A stretch of DNA of 64,000 nt from Pisaster brevispinus (lineage: Eukaryota; Echinodermata; Asteroidea; Forcipulatida; Asteriidae), in contig JAMKCF010000013.1 of the NCBI GenBank assembly GCA_023634235.1, forward strand, positions 11,223,705 to 11,287,704, given 5' to 3'. The position numbers were made by a program, and so were the translations under genes. Shown piece after piece: positions 12,643 through 25,310 of the stretch. Under the pieces are notes generated by a model. It saw only the letters and a list, made by a program, of their open reading frames with translations, was not told the DNA's origin and ran no database searches. Within the stretch, counting starts at the first letter, position 1, and every line of letters starts with the position of its first letter.

Positions 12643-15600
12643 GTAGTCACTCAACTTACCTGACATCGTTGTGAATACACTATCAATCTTGCTTGCACTA
12701 TTTGGGAGTCAAATTCCCTTGGTGTTACTGTGCACTAGGCCTGTCACGACTTTGACACTAGTTGTGACTATTTTTCACTGCAGGCGCAGCCGTTAGACCT
12801 TACATAAACAATGTACATACCTCTCTTATTGCTGGCCACAGCCATTTTAGTAGCTCGTCAAAAACCACCACCCCTCATGAGCATTCAGACCAATCACAAG
12901 TCACACAATCGCACTTTGTAACTAATGAATATGGATGAGCCTGCATAGTGCACTGCATCATGGTAGGTACGTGTATGGCAGAGTGTGTGTGTATTTTGCG
13001 TAGGAATTCTGGGCGTGTAATGCTGATTTGTTCATCCTTCCTCCATAATTTGTTCAACTGTGTGGTCTTGAAGGGGATTGTGTTTCGTAAGTACATTATG
13101 TCGTCATGAAAAGTCAAGAGCGATTATTTTTGTCGTGGCCGCCCGTTTAACCGGGTAGTTGAAAAGCGGTAGCCATGACTTAACATAGCAATCAATAGTT
13201 GCGACTTTGACTCTAGTTGCTCTAGTTTGCCCAGGCTTACTGTGCACTGCCTAGTTTGCCCAGGCTTACTGTGCACTGCCTAGTTTGCCCAGGCTTACTG
13301 TGCACTGCCTAGTTTGCCCAGGCTTACTGTGCACTGCCTAGTTTGCCCAGGCTTACTGTGCACTGCCTAGTTTGCCCAGGCTTACTGTGCACTGCCTAGT
13401 TTGCCCAGGCTTACTGTGCACTGCCTAGTTTGCCCAGGCTTACTGTGCACTGCCTAGGTTGCCCAGGCTTACTGTGCACTGCCTAGTTTGCCCAGGCTTA
13501 CTGTGCACTGCCTAGTTTGCCCAGGCTTACTGTGCACTGCCTAGTTTGCCCAGGCTTACTGTGCACTGCCTAGCTTGCCCAGGCTTACTGTGCACTGCCT
13601 AGTTTGCCCAGGCTTACTGTGCACTGCCTAGTTTGCCCAGGCTTACTGTGCACTGCCTAGTTTGCCCAGGCTTACTGTGCACTGCCTAGCTTGCCCAGGC
13701 TTACTGTGCACTGCCTAGTTTGCCCAGGCTTACTGTGCACTGCCTAGTTTGCCCAGGCTTACTGTGCACTGCCTAGTTTGCCCAGGCTTACTGTGCACTG
13801 CCTAGTTTGCCCAGGCTTACTGTGCACTGCCTAGCTTGCCCAGGCTTACTGTGCACTGCCTAGCTTGCCCAGGCTTACTGTGCACTGCCTAGTTTGCCCA
13901 GGCTTACTGTGCACTGCCTAGCTTGCCCAGGCTTACTGTGCACTGCCTAGTTTGCCCAGGCTTACTGTGCACTGCCTAGCTTGCCCAGGCTTACTGTGCA
14001 CTGCCTAGTTTGCCCAGGCTTACTGTGCACTGCCTAGTTTGCCCAGGCTTACTGTGCACTGCCTAGTTTGCCCAGGCTTACTGTGCACTGCCTAGTTTGC
14101 CCAGGCTTACTGTTCACTGCCTAGTTTGCCCAGGCTTACTGTGCACTGCCTAGTTTGTCCAGGCTTACTGTGCACTGCCTAGTTTGCCCAGGCTTACTGT
14201 GCACTGCCTAGTTTGCCCAGGCTTACTGTGCACTGCCTAGCTTGCCCAGGCTTACTGTGCACTGCCTATTTTAGGGGACATGCGAGCGGTAAGGCGTGCA
14301 CTATATTTCATGTATTTTTACATGCAATTTGACTCCCTAAATTGCAGACCATTCATTGGCAGACAGCAGTTACGTGTGATGTCAGTGCAATGGTCTAAAC
14401 ATGCAATCATACATCCTCAAAGAGTAAAATCACACATTGCTTTTCCTAAGAACATGTCAACTCCTGAATCAAGCATTTGCTTTTCAAAACCCAAATATTA
14501 AGGGCAAGAATGTATTTCATAACTACTACAACTTTATTGTACGTAGTTGTTTGTACTATATTTGAATTAGAATTATGAACTATGGTTGCTTTTTGTCACA
14601 GTGTTGTTTATAAATATGTTGTTTTCAATTAATGTTTCACCGCGTTTACACTTGATCCGGCAAGGGCGATCAAAGGAGGATCAGATCCTGCAAGGGCAAT
14701 CAACAGCTAGTGTAAACGCAAGAGCGATCAGGATCTGATCCTCCTTTTTGATCCCCCTTTATTGCGGGATCAAAGGAGGATCTGATCCTGCAAGGTGGAT
14801 CAAAAACAAAGTGTAAACGCAAAGCAGGATCAGACCCCGCAATTTGACCCACCGACTTCCGGTCTAATCGATCGAACAGGCATGGGCACTGAGTTGAAAA
14901 AAAAACGCCTGCGTGTGCGCACAATCAATGACCTTGCTCAGTTGACCTATCACACGAGCAGTGTGGAACTTCCGTTGAACCGAGGCCGGGCAAAGGGGGA
15001 TCAATGCGCGATCAGACTCAAGTGTAAACGCGTTGGCGATCAGTTTGATCGCCCTTGCAGGATCTGATCCTCTTTTAATCGCCCCTGCCGGATCCAGTGT
15101 AAATGCGATGTTAGTCACAAATGGTTATCTATCACAAACAATTCTCATAATACCAACATTCATATCAACTGCTATTGTCGCAACTTCATTAAATTGAGAC
15201 TGGTGTTGAAGAACTAAATCAAAGTTTACATCAAATGGTCAAATTGTAGTTATACTACAATGGACTGAATTTTGAAGATAAAGATAAATTAATGCAAGTC
15301 AGGTTGCTTGATAATAATAGTAATAAACAACATTTATAAAGCCCATTATGTATCACAGACTCCTCAACGCGCCTTACAATTGAAGCAAAATAAAACAAAT
15401 AGGTCTTAACTGCATGTATAAAATTATACTTTGCAGTAGGACTACTTTGCAGGACTATAGCTTTCAAAGATTAAACAATTTTAACCATAATATATATTTA
15501 CGTGTGTTGTTAATACTAAAGTTGCATCAGACCAATACTCACATTCTTGTATTTATTATGAATTTATGACAGAAGAGCCTCAGTCCTCCCGACCAAGTCG

Positions 15601-18600
15601 AAATAGGAGGAAATCAGCTAAACTAACAGAAGCTGAAGAAACCATGAAAACACCCACTACAGAACCTCAAAAGCTGGGTGTCATATCTTTACATCATAAG
15701 AAAGGTGGGAAGAAAGATTCTGGCGATTCCTGGACTATTACATCTTCCAGTAAGTCAAGTAGGAAATCTTCATCAGTGTCATCACAAGATAAAGAAGAAG
15801 AAAAAGTTGAAGAGGCTCAACTCCTTCATGTTGTCGGCAAAGGCAATCGTCCACAAACTATAAAAATCAAACCTCTTCATAAACCACAACCAGCTATAGA
15901 TGAAGATAGTAACACAGAGAAGCAAAGCTCATCAAGACATGCTAAGAAATCTCGGCAGGGTGCTCTTCCTCCAATTAGTGTTCATGAAGATTCTAATGTC
16001 TCCATCAAAGAGGAGTCTGGCATTAAACTCAAACTCATCCTTTCTCCTAAAGATAAAGGCAAGAGTAGTGATTTGGAAACAATTAAATCAAGGCCACCAA
16101 GAGATAAACCAAGCAAAGCAGCCAAAGGTAAAACAGATCAAGTCAAGACTAAGTTTGAAGAAGCACTGGCAACAGCAGAGACTAAGAGAACACCACAGTC
16201 ACAGAAGCGTAAGCGTGATGACACTGAATCTGAACAAACATCAGGCATGTCTGAATCTAGCAAGGGAAACAAGAAAAGGAAAATATCAGATATGGAAAAG
16301 GTGTCTAAAACTGCCAGTAAAGCTGTAGAAAAGAACAAACCAACAACAAAAAATGTGAAAAAGGCAGAGTCGTCTAATAGAAATGTTATTAAAGACTTGC
16401 CCAAGTCTGCCACTAAAACAACAAACAAAACAGTGCAGGCAAAAGTTGACAGCAAGACCAAGTCTACAATAAAATATCCAAGTAGTTCAAATTTTCAGAC
16501 ACCTGATACCTCCAAAGAAGATGAAAAATCCAAGAAGAAAAAGTCTAAAAGTAGTAAAAGCACAAGCAGTCATTCTAACCTCAATTTACTGTCTATGGAT
16601 GAGTCCCTGGAAGAATTAGTCATTGATGAGTTCAAGTCTGATACATCCACAACCAAAATCAAATCCAATAAAAGCAAACCAGAAAAGAAGAAAAAGAAAT
16701 TAACTGATTCAGACACCTTCTCCTCACACAAAAGCAAAAAGCACAAGAGCAAAGAACCCAAGAAACAGAAAGCCAAGTTTATTACCACAGGGACCAAGAA
16801 GCCAAGTCGTAATGTCGGTTTAGATCCAGTGACAGCATCCCACATGTTTGGTCAGTTTGATAGTGGTCCTAGTCCTATACATGGCAGTTTAGAATTGAAG
16901 AGTCCATCTACAGCAATAGACGATGAAAGTTTCTTCATGGCAGGTAGTGATGCCACATCACCAGGATTTGCACCAGATCTTATGGGACTGTCAGGACTTG
17001 GGGATTTAGGATTGTTTGGCAAGATCAAGAAGAGCAACAAAAAGTCTAGTAAGAAAGGAGATAAAGACAAGAAAAAGAAGAAAAAGAAAGAGAAGATAAA
17101 GAAAGGAGCCAAACCTGAAAATGGTGTTACAAAGGTGATACTTCTTTTGTATGTTTTGCTCTTATGAATTTTTTTATTCGGAAAGTTCACCACAATTGAT
17201 ACAGTTTGTAAGGCGAGAGATTTAAATTCCCACGGTTCACAAACTGTCCCCCGGTATCCCACCCAGTTTTACTCAAATCAAACCGGGTGAGCAACAGGTT
17301 GACATTAATACTTGTCAGGTTCAAGTGAATGACTTACTGGCCCAACTTCAAGCTGTTCCCTTTAGGGCTATTGTTGCTGAGTTTACAGCCCTGGCTCTGC
17401 TGGAACCAAACAATAAACACAACTTAAAGCTGGGAATAATCCGCCAGAGGCGGACAATGGTTCAAGCCCAGCAGCAATACCAAAGGCATGCAGCCAGCAG
17501 GCAACTTTGGCTGGCTGCTTTCAAAACCACGAAAGTAAATCTGTGAAGAATTAATTTGGACAGTGGAAAAGCCTACTGGAAATCACAAAAAGGAATCACC
17601 GTTTCTTTTTTACCTGATTTAAAAGCTGAAATTTCGTACACATATTAATGATGTTCATAACTATACTTTTGATGGGTCCACAAACACCTAACATATCTAC
17701 AGAAACATTATTCCAGAAAATAAAAAGAAGATCCACGCCTCCGTTAAAAACGTGTGAGCTTGTGTGCGTACGCGCAAAATGCTTAGCAACTCCGATCGAT
17801 TTTCTCATCAACTGAAGCAAACTATTCCATTAGTGTTAGTTTGGTATCGATACTGTATAATTTACTTTGTGATATTTCTCAAATTATAGTAAAATATCGA
17901 TACCAATGCATACCAAGCTTGAAGCTGAACGAAAGTGGCGAACTTGCTATGGCTATTATGGGCGCGTGTGGGCAGTACAGAAAGTAACTTGGACATAAAT
18001 GTTCATTTTTGGATGTAACTCTCCTGTTAATCTTCAACTGTTTACGCTAAATAATCCTTTAACAATAGAAACTAATCCGATTACAATTCTCCTGTGGAAG
18101 TCTGGCAAGGGAGTTCGGTAAGCTACTTATTCTATCCGCTCCAATGACTTTATGGTCATAGCCCCAGACAAGCCAGAGGGGACAAATACCGGGTCAAGAA
18201 GAACGTGTACAAAATAGATTTAAAAAAGGGGACAGTGAATACTGGGCAAGCTAAGCGGGGGGCGGTTTGTGAACCGGGGGAGAAAAGAGCTCTTGCCTAA
18301 TAAAGTAGCCTTTATGAATCATTTTGCATTGATGAAGAGCCTTTATTGATCAGTTGCATTGATAAAGGAGCTTTTATAGATCTTTTTCCATTGATAAAGG
18401 AGCTATTATTGATCAGTTTGCATTGATAAAGGAGCCTTTACTGATCCGTTTGCATTGGTAAAGGAACCTTTATTGATTCGTTGATGAAGCAGCTTTTATT
18501 GATCACTTTGCATTGATAAAGGAGCCTTTTGTCTTACTCTTTGGTTGTTTGAAATGTGCTTATTGGGCCCAGGTGCTGAAATTGTATGTTTCCTATGTCT

Positions 18601-21208
18601 TAAATTGTTTAGTACCAGAACCTGCACAGTGCTCTTACTTATCATTAACTAGTATTGGTTCTAACTTCCCAATAACAGCAAAAGAAGCCATTGTCAGCGT
18701 ACATGTTATGGTGTTCTCATACAAGACGCAAAGTAGTTGCTCAGAATCCAGGCCTTGGTGAGTTGACTAATACTGTGATGTGCTTCACTTTGACTGATAT
18801 CACAAGTCTGGGTATACATGTAGAACTAATAGATTAAAGAATGTGTTGATTCTTAACCCAAGGTTTTAAGTTTTGTATTTGAACTAAATCAAAACATATT
18901 TGATGTCAATGACAAAATGTAAGGCTTGTCTGAAAGCATGCCATGGGCCTGCAACATGCAGTTGAAGACCAGAAGGTTTAACTACCCATTGAAATAGGTA
19001 CTTCACAGCTTTTTGCAGGTGCGGGTTACAAAAGTGGACAAGTATGAAATGATAATAGCTGATGATCTAAAAAAAAATACAGCTATGTTTTGGGGTGAAC
19101 TTTATTTGAGGCAAAGTCAAGGCTAAGTTTGTTCAGTGTTTATATGAGACATGCCCCAGTGTGTAGACTGAAGTTTATAAGTCTCCGAATTTGGCAGTTG
19201 AGAATTCTCTGCAATAGGTAAAACCAAGTGGGACCAGCTCTGTACTGGTATTTAATCCAGGTTTTGTATTTTTCACTACTATTCAGATTTTTCAGGAATT
19301 AGTAAAACAATGGGCACTCTATGGCAGCATTTACCAGAGAAGGAGAAGCTAGTCTGGTACAGTAAGCAACGTCTGCAGATTGTCAAGCATAAGAACGTAC
19401 CAAGTCTATCCAAGCAGAAACTCGGACGTTCCAGTTCCTCAGGGAAAGGGTCAAGGTCACCTAGAGGGAGCCCTGTCAGACATTTCTTACTACGAACTGA
19501 ACCAATTGATTGCGCTGCTCATCTGAAATTACTTGGAGAATCCTTGTCACTGGTCGGTGACAGATTACAGAACCATGTGGTAGGTGCAGATAAAAAGTTG
19601 TTATTTGCTTTAATGCATACTCGCATGCAACAAAACTATCATCATAACGATCAGGATTTGAACTGGCCTCTTGTCACCTGGCATGCTCTGGGGTCTAGTG
19701 GTTAAGATTTCTGCTCCTGAATGGCGGGGGTCATGGGTTAGAATCCCACCCAAGCTGGTATGCCTATGTTGATTGTTTTTCTGCAGGACTGGGAGTGGGG
19801 AAGCACCGAGTATACAGTGCTTACCGTACTTATCACACATCGGTGTTGTTGCATGGTATAACCAGATTATTCTTTATCCCCAATGCAATTATTCCATTTT
19901 TTAAATTGTTTTCATTAACTGGCCCTGATTACAGGATTCTAACTGACCAATCATTTGCTCATATGAGACAATAAAAAGTACCATTATAATTGTAGAGGGC
20001 ATTTGTAATCTAAAAAAACATTTGGCTTTCATTATGTCACTTGAGGTGATGAAATTAACATAAATGAAGCATGCATGTCTTTGTAAATTTCAATGTACAT
20101 GCATGCTTCATTTATGTAACTCGTTCACATACAAACATCATAAAAGCATAAAGGCATGAGTTATGTTCTGAAGTTTGATTGAAGTGTTCATTGCCATTGG
20201 ATTAGTACTTACTTGTAGAACTGGTAGAATGTTGAGCACATAGTTGCAATGACTGAAGCCTTTGTTATCTTCGTCCTTTTTATCCCAGGGTCAGGTGGAG
20301 GTTCATGGGAGTTTATCTGTCTTATTAGATTCTACATTATGTGTCTTGGCTCCTCTAATGTCACTGACTTCACAAGTACCTGAGCTTAATAGTATACCCA
20401 AAGAAACACTGGTAAGTTCCTAACCCCTTGATCTGATAGTAGCTGTGATCTAGGCTTATACTTTGAAACCCATTGCAGAAAGTAAATCAAGGTCCAATGT
20501 TTTTGGAAGGTCGCTGAGGAACAAGAAATAAATTTGACTGAAGAATCTAAATTGAAATATTTGGTGAATAAAACATGCCATAAGGGATTATGCAAGGTTC
20601 TAAAAAGAAACTATAATAGTAAATTATAAATTAGGTAAAAAAAAATCCATTTAGTTTAACAGCGGCTCATTCAATTTCGTTTGCAAACGACTGCTTCGTT
20701 GAATGAGCATTCAACAGTCAAAAGGAGTAATTCAATTTCACCAGTTTAGCATTCACTGGTCAAATAAGATCATTCAATTTCAATAAGCCGCAAGACTCAT
20801 TCAGTTTCATAAAAGCCAGTAGCAAGAGCTGGTCAACCATTTAATTTCAGTGTTTCAAATTCAAACTCAATGTTATGTGCCTTCTGATTCGTACTTGCCT
20901 GTAATTATAAAGGCAGATATTTTGAGGAAGATAATTGTCGCATGACTATTGACTCCTTGCACCAACGTCACGTGACTATTTACCCTTTGCACCAATGCAC
21001 ATGTGGTAACTCTCTGCCACGCTTGCTTCTTTGGGAGTCACATTGCACGTAAAAATATGGTAAGCACGTAAACACTGCATGGCCTAAAATGTGCACAGGT
21101 GAATTGGTTCAATAGAGTATTCATTGAGCCTGTCCTTATTTCTACTTGGCTTATATACAGGGATCTACGCTGGACAATATAGCTTACATCATGCCAGGTC
21201 TAGGTTGA
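12537..21208 (+). CDS. HMGXB4 (HMG2L1)-like HMG-box nuclear protein, six coding exons
   Basis: Coding exons are 12537-12642, 15573-17134, 18679-18757, 19296-19579, 20289-20411 and 21161-21208. They join in one frame for 733 residues, somewhat longer than vertebrate HMGXB4. The second exon gives a long lysine/serine-rich disordered region containing [17 protein letters not shown], close to the vertebrate LKMKLILSPKEKG motif. The third and fourth exons encode the HMG box ([10 protein letters not shown] through [14 protein letters not shown]), then [18 protein letters not shown]. The last two give [10 protein letters not shown] and the ending [13 protein letters not shown], all hallmarks of this family. 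HMGXB4 is a nuclear DNA-binding protein reported as a negative modulator of Wnt signalling and a host partner of Sleeping Beauty transposase. The family call is firm. The start is less so, because the frame stays open upstream of the chosen ATG. Confidence 0.9.
13222..14268 (+). repeat. 36-copy 29-bp minisatellite in HMGXB4 intron
   Basis: The unit reads gtttgcccaggcttactgtg plus cactgccta. Ends fall on exact multiples of 29 bp, giving 36 units. Copies are almost identical; the main variant is T/C in gtttgc versus gcttgc. A related single stretch (gttactgtgcactagg) lies at about 12725 and the flanking cgactttgac.ctagttg occurs at both 12748 and 13202, suggesting the array grew from local sequence. 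It is intronic. Confidence 0.97.
14641..15108. mobile_element. Inverted-repeat MITE with GTTTACAC ends and internal GATC blocks
   Basis: The left end (gcgtttacacttgatccggc, continuing to ctgcaag) is inverted at about 15053-15108. Sub-repeats of the type gtgtaaacgc and ggatcagatcctgcaag recur four to five times inside in both orientations. No coding capacity. It sits in HMGXB4 intron 1, close upstream of the large exon. Short frames here are repeat artefacts. Confidence 0.7.
15295..15375 (-). repeat. SINE-type 3' tail fragment
   Basis: aacatttataaagcccatta followed by caacgcgccttacaattg resembles, in inverse orientation, the 3' body (..aagcgcttta..) of the tRNA-related SINEs at 36187-37145. 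Short fragment only. Confidence 0.35.
15573..17134 (+). CDS. HMGXB4 large lysine-rich exon
   Basis: The acceptor tttatgacag precedes 15573 and the donor aaag|gtgata follows 17134. It encodes about 520 residues rich in Lys and Ser with many K-runs (nuclear-localisation-like) and the conserved [12 protein letters not shown] block near 16030. The exon ends on a codon boundary (GVTK). The frame runs 11 codons past the donor into the intron, which is not exon. Confidence 0.9.
17230..18281. mobile_element. Possible non-autonomous element in HMGXB4 intron
   Basis: About 24 bp at 17230-17253 (cacggttcacaaactgtccc) recurs inverted at 18258-18281, bounding about 1.05 kb with no recognisable coding. 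The short shared arms and mismatches make this tentative. Confidence 0.35.
18310..18532 (+). repeat. Degenerate ~33-37-bp tandem repeat
   Basis: Six to seven diverged copies of tttgcattgataaaggagcc plus ttttattgatca, with unit length drifting. Intronic, just upstream of the HMG-box exon. Confidence 0.8.
18679..18757 (+). CDS. HMGXB4 exon: first half of the HMG box
   Basis: A 79-bp exon between acceptor aataacag and donor ttg|gtgagt. It encodes [20 protein letters not shown] then AQNPGL plus one base, equivalent to the KNMSAYQVFCKEYR..VADHPGI segment of HMGXB4. It was found only by following phase from the large exon, because the longest open frame here is in another frame. Confidence 0.85.
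19296..19579 (+). CDS. HMGXB4 exon: second half of the HMG box and conserved C-terminal block
   Basis: The acceptor tttttcag precedes 19296 and the donor gtg|gtaggt follows 19579. It completes a Gly codon, then [20 protein letters not shown], a Ser/Arg-rich linker, and [18 protein letters not shown], a near match to vertebrate HMGXB4. The frame runs on into the intron and a SINE; that part is not coding. Confidence 0.9.
19681..19890 (+). mobile_element. tRNA-derived SINE in HMGXB4 intron
   Basis: It has A-box-like (tctagtggttaag) and B-box-like (gggttagaatcccac) pol III promoter elements at tRNA spacing, followed by a tRNA-unrelated body (..agtatacagtgcttac..acacatcggtgt..tttatcccc). A related copy lies at 56930-57121. 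It is not a functional tRNA gene. Confidence 0.75.
20058..20117. repeat. Perfect 21-bp hairpin
   Basis: 20058-20078 (acataaatgaagcatgcatg plus t) is exactly complementary to 20097-20117, with an 18-bp loop. It lies in HMGXB4 intron 4 and would fold in the pre-mRNA. Confidence 0.9.
20289..20411 (+). CDS. HMGXB4 exon: SLSVLLDS block
   Basis: The acceptor tatcccag precedes 20289 and the donor ctg|gtaagt follows 20411. It encodes 41 codons, [20 protein letters not shown] then [21 protein letters not shown], matching the penultimate conserved block of HMGXB4. Phase 0 at both ends. Confidence 0.9.
20665..20850 (+). repeat. Interspersed CATTCAATTTC motif cluster
   Basis: Variants of cattcaatttca recur about five to six times at uneven spacing, with short palindromes between them (tcgtttgcaaacga; accagt..actggt). 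Intronic, origin unknown. Confidence 0.45.
21161..21208 (+). CDS. HMGXB4 last coding exon
   Basis: The acceptor ttatatacag precedes 21161. The exon encodes [15 protein letters not shown] and stop TGA at 21206-21208. The [12 protein letters not shown] ending is the diagnostic C-terminus of HMGXB4. Confidence 0.9.
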   Translation, partial: GSTLDNIAYIMPGLG

Positions 21209-24200
21209 TCAACACACAGTAGCCAGCTGTACCGATGACCTGACTGTAAGACCGACTAAACATGACCACTGTACAAGGACCATCACTAATTAGCAGTTGG
21301 ATCATTCAGATGATATGAACTTCCTTGAATCCAGTCTTCCTTCATTGCTACAATGGTTTACAAATACTGCTAGTGCTAATTGTAAGAGAAATATCACCAG
21401 TCAGTGATTGTGTGTGATAGACCCATCGCATTTGATGTCACAAGCCCAAATAGCACCCTGACTGAGGTCAATGAAGACCTACCATTGTTTGACCTCAGTG
21501 ATGGCGGCCAAGGCAAGGTCATTCTATGAGCTTGATTCTGATTGTGCTATAACCTCCCTACAAGGAGCACATTTAGAGAAATTCAAGGATTTGTGCCATT
21601 TTCAAACAAAACAGTTTTATGCTGCTCTTAATATTTTTCAAATGTAAATGAAATTAAGACAATATTTGGCATCTTAAAGTATATTTTTTATCAAATCACT
21701 TTCTTTAGAAATACAAACTTTTGGATCATCTACAATCTTTGGCTGCTTAGAGAAAGAACAAACAGTTTGATTCTTTATTGCGGACTTTTAAGAAATTAAA
21801 ATCTTGACGAAAACAAAGCTTGTTTCGACGGATGGCCAAAACCCCCCCAAAACATAAAACTATCATAGTTGAGTATGGCTTCATCTTAAAATGCTAACTT
21901 ACACAATCTTTAAACTTTAACACCACACACGATTTCTATATCACACTTTACATTTTTAATTTTGTAACAAGTAGTGGTTTTTTTTTTAGTTTGCTTTTTA
22001 AATTGAAGGAAAGCTTGCCTGAAATAAATTACTTACCCAAATAATGTCAGCAATAGTCAGGCAATGTTCATGAGTTTGTATATGAGTTTATCCATGTACA
22101 TGTACATAGTAGACTGTATGAGTTTAATAGGTCATAGTTCATCTGGATTATTCACAGTCTTCATAACATAATTACAAGCTGTCATCAGTTGGACAGTTCT
22201 CTTGTGTGAAGACACATTTGTTGTATGCCATTGATTTGTAGTAGTAGTTACAGGTATGGTGACCACGGCTAATGGATCTGTCACTATAGATAATGGATAC
22301 TGACAGTGTACATTACTTTATGGCTTCTTAAGATTTCAACCATTTAAAGCAGAACAACATCTTGGGATGGTTGTTGACTACAGATGGTATAGGCCTACAT
22401 GTAAACTAAGTAGGTCATTGTTGCACTTAATGATTTAGCTTTTATCACATGTACATTTCTTGAAATATATTCAGGATGAGTTTTACCCTAAACTTGTACA
22501 TATTCTATACATGAACCTTCCCTTTCTCTATTGTTTCTCTTTACGCTGCTGGACCCCTAGTGCTAATTCCTTGCCATTGTACATTCAAAGTACATTTCTC
22601 TTGAGTTGTTTTTATTATATCTTTAACGTTTAATTGGTTGATGAGATTTTACTAAGGAACATTTTGGGGGATTTACTTGTTTTTGGTCACACTTGTGCTT
22701 TTTCTTGCAAATAAAATTTGTTTATCTGTCTTTAGGCTAGAGTTGTTATCAACCATTGGTAGCCATGAGATCAGTGCCAATTGTAATGCTATCTATTCTA
22801 TTGGTACAGTGTGATGTCATTCCACCATAGATCATGCCCACTTATACTACAATAAGTCCATATGAAAAACATTCAGCAAGTTTTACTTTAAACAAATTAA
22901 AGTTCTAGATTTACCTTTCACATGATTTGTAAAGATGTCCACTTTCTTGGTAATTGTGGAATTTACATGAAGGTTAAACACATGCCAGGTTTGGAGCTGG
23001 AGGTGTAAAGACCTTGCATGTAACCAGGATACCAGGATACCAGGATACCAGGATGTAACAGGATATTCATGTATAACAGGCCCTTTTCAAAACCACGGCT
23101 TGGGCTTGAGCTTGGCCTCCTTCCCCCTGATTGAAGCCCCGTTAGGAAAGCATACATTTTCAAAAAAACTGTTGCAGCATAAGCCCAAGCCAAAGCAGTG
23201 GTTAAGAAAAAGGCCAGAGATCATTCACATGCTAAGGATATCAATCAACTATTAAGAAAAGCAAACCATCCTGATGTACAAAGTGATTATCATTTATGAG
23301 CAACTTTGGCCACCAATCGAAAAGTACAAACTGTTACATATGTACATTTGTATAGCTTTCTTGTATCAGATTTACTTTCTATCCCTTCATTTGGTTGTTT
23401 CAAATACAATGTAGTTTTATTTGTCAATTTAACAGAATGAGTATTTTGTCTGATAAAGCCATAACACCAGAACTCAGTGTAAATATCTTAAGATTTAATA
23501 TGATAGACAGTTTGATGTTAGGATTGGTTCAGTGTTTTATGATTGGAGGTTATTAATAGCGCCAGTCTGCACGAGGTCTATACAGTAGCATTCCAAGTAT
23601 GATGGTATGAGGGGAGTATGATTTAGCATAATTCGTCAGATGTTTGTAAAAATTATCCAGCAAGATTTAAAAACAGATTTCTCTGCTTTGTCAGATTCAT
23701 GGCCATAGTGTAATACAAGAATTGGTTTATTTCTTGTTGGAACAACATTCTTTATTTTTGCCAGAGACTTGGTGTTTCCTCTGTTTACTGGTATTCAGCA
23801 CTGTGACGATATTTGAGCTCATTATGTTAATGAACAGTTTCTGCTTTGCCTACATCACATTGTTTTCATTGGATAAATTTAAAACAGGACGAAGTTGTGC
23901 CAAAGTTAGAGAGTTCATCTTGTACTCCTGAAAATATTTTTAAACAAACTTTAAACCCGAAGGCATCAGGCAACAACCTCTTAATACATACATGTATATA
24001 TATACAAGGCATTCTTTGTAAGAATTTGTACAGTTTGTTTTCAATGAAATATTAGTCCTGATAAATGGAATTCAAATCTTTTTTAAAAAGTGGAAGTTTC
24101 TTATTGTAGATGATGATTTTCTGTACATAAATGATCAGCGTCGGAGATGGTTTGAAGTGTAAATTACACAAGTATCATGCTGTTATTTTGCATTATTGAC

Positions 24201-25310
24201 AAGTGCTCTGACTACTTATGTAATATGTAGCTGCCTATACTTATTCAGGTGAGGAATTTGTTGTCTTGATTACAAGCTTTATTTGCACAAATGATCTTAT
24301 TTGCTCTTAATTGATGCATTATAACGCATCACCGTCTTTAAAGTAAGGACATGTAGATTGTGTGAGGTTGTTGGTTTGTTTCCAGTAGTGGCATCTGTGG
24401 ATTGCATCCTGGGGGCTTGAAACTTCATTATAGTATATTGGTCTTGGGCAATATTGTTCCTTTATCCCAAATGACACCATTTGATTTAAGCTCAGAGAGG
24501 CTTAAACTCATATTGAGTCCGGTCCTGAACTATGAATGACACAAAAAGGACACAAACCTGATGCAATTATACAACAACACAGTGCCCCATAGACAAGTTA
24601 TGATCTTAGTTTGTCCAGTATAGATTAGTAAATTGAACCAATGGTCCTGAGTACAATGAGGGGAGACATGGGTGATACATGAGAAACAAACAACGAAATA
24701 CTCTACTCCTTTGAATGAAAGTTTATTCACCTCCTTGTCTTAAAAAGCAGAGAAGTCTCATAAAATATTGCTTATTATGATTCTGAATTTATCATTAATA
24801 AATAACTTAGCAAACACACATGTATCAATGTGCACATGAGGATTTTAAACTGTTGTACAATTAACTTTGTTAGCACCTGGGTGCACCCCTGTGGTAAACA
24901 AAAATCAACAATAAAATCACCTTACAATCACAAGGATATAATTAACTTATTCATGAATACAAACATCACCACTGTACTGAATATATCAAAAAAGCTGTTT
25001 GCAGAGACATCAATACGACTCAAAATTTCAATAATTGCTGATTGGATTATATCCATAAAAAACATATTCATTGTTTATTGCTTATACACCCAAACATATA
25101 TACAAGATGGAACAAACAAATAACATGTCAATCTAAATAGAAATGAAAAAGGTACAATGGGTAAAGGAATAAATCATACTCAATTATATTCCAATTACTA
25201 CATTTTCAAAATATATCTTTGTTTTATTTAAACTTCTACAACTTGCCATCTCAGATGACCCACAGTTGTTACTCCAATGCAAGTGTTTCCCCCCAGGTGA
25301 CATAATGGCC
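21209..25310. other. HMGXB4 3' UTR and space beyond
   Basis: No further coding exon is supported. It holds an 11-bp perfect inverted repeat (actgaggtcaa / ttgacctcagt, 21461-21499), a diverged copy of the 41-kb region motif (atcttgacgaaaacaaag..ggatggcc) at about 21797-21848, and four copies of accaggat at 23023-23054. Open frames between 23700 and 25100 have no recognisable features. Confidence 0.45.
22710..22715 (+). terminator. Candidate HMGXB4 polyadenylation signal
   Basis: AATAAA lies in a T/GT-rich context (cttgcaaataaaatttg, then ttatctgtcttt), about 1.5 kb after the stop. Another candidate (gaaataaatt) lies near 22022. Which is used cannot be told from sequence. Confidence 0.35.

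Noticed and set aside
13222..14268. CRISPR-like array of 29-bp repeats
   Set aside because: No spacers; units are head to tail, and the host is an animal genome with introns.
16138..17262. Antisense frames opposite the large HMGXB4 exon
   Set aside because: They arise from the Lys/Ser-rich codons of the real exon read backwards (Phe/Leu-rich); the + frame is the conserved protein.
17325..17546. 73-codon + frame after the large HMGXB4 exon
   Set aside because: It lies in the intron, with no splice borders that keep HMGXB4 phase; the real next exon is at 18679.
19681..19760. Possible tRNA gene (A and B boxes)
   Set aside because: Followed by a non-tRNA body shared with another copy at 56930; no intact cloverleaf or 3' end, so a SINE.
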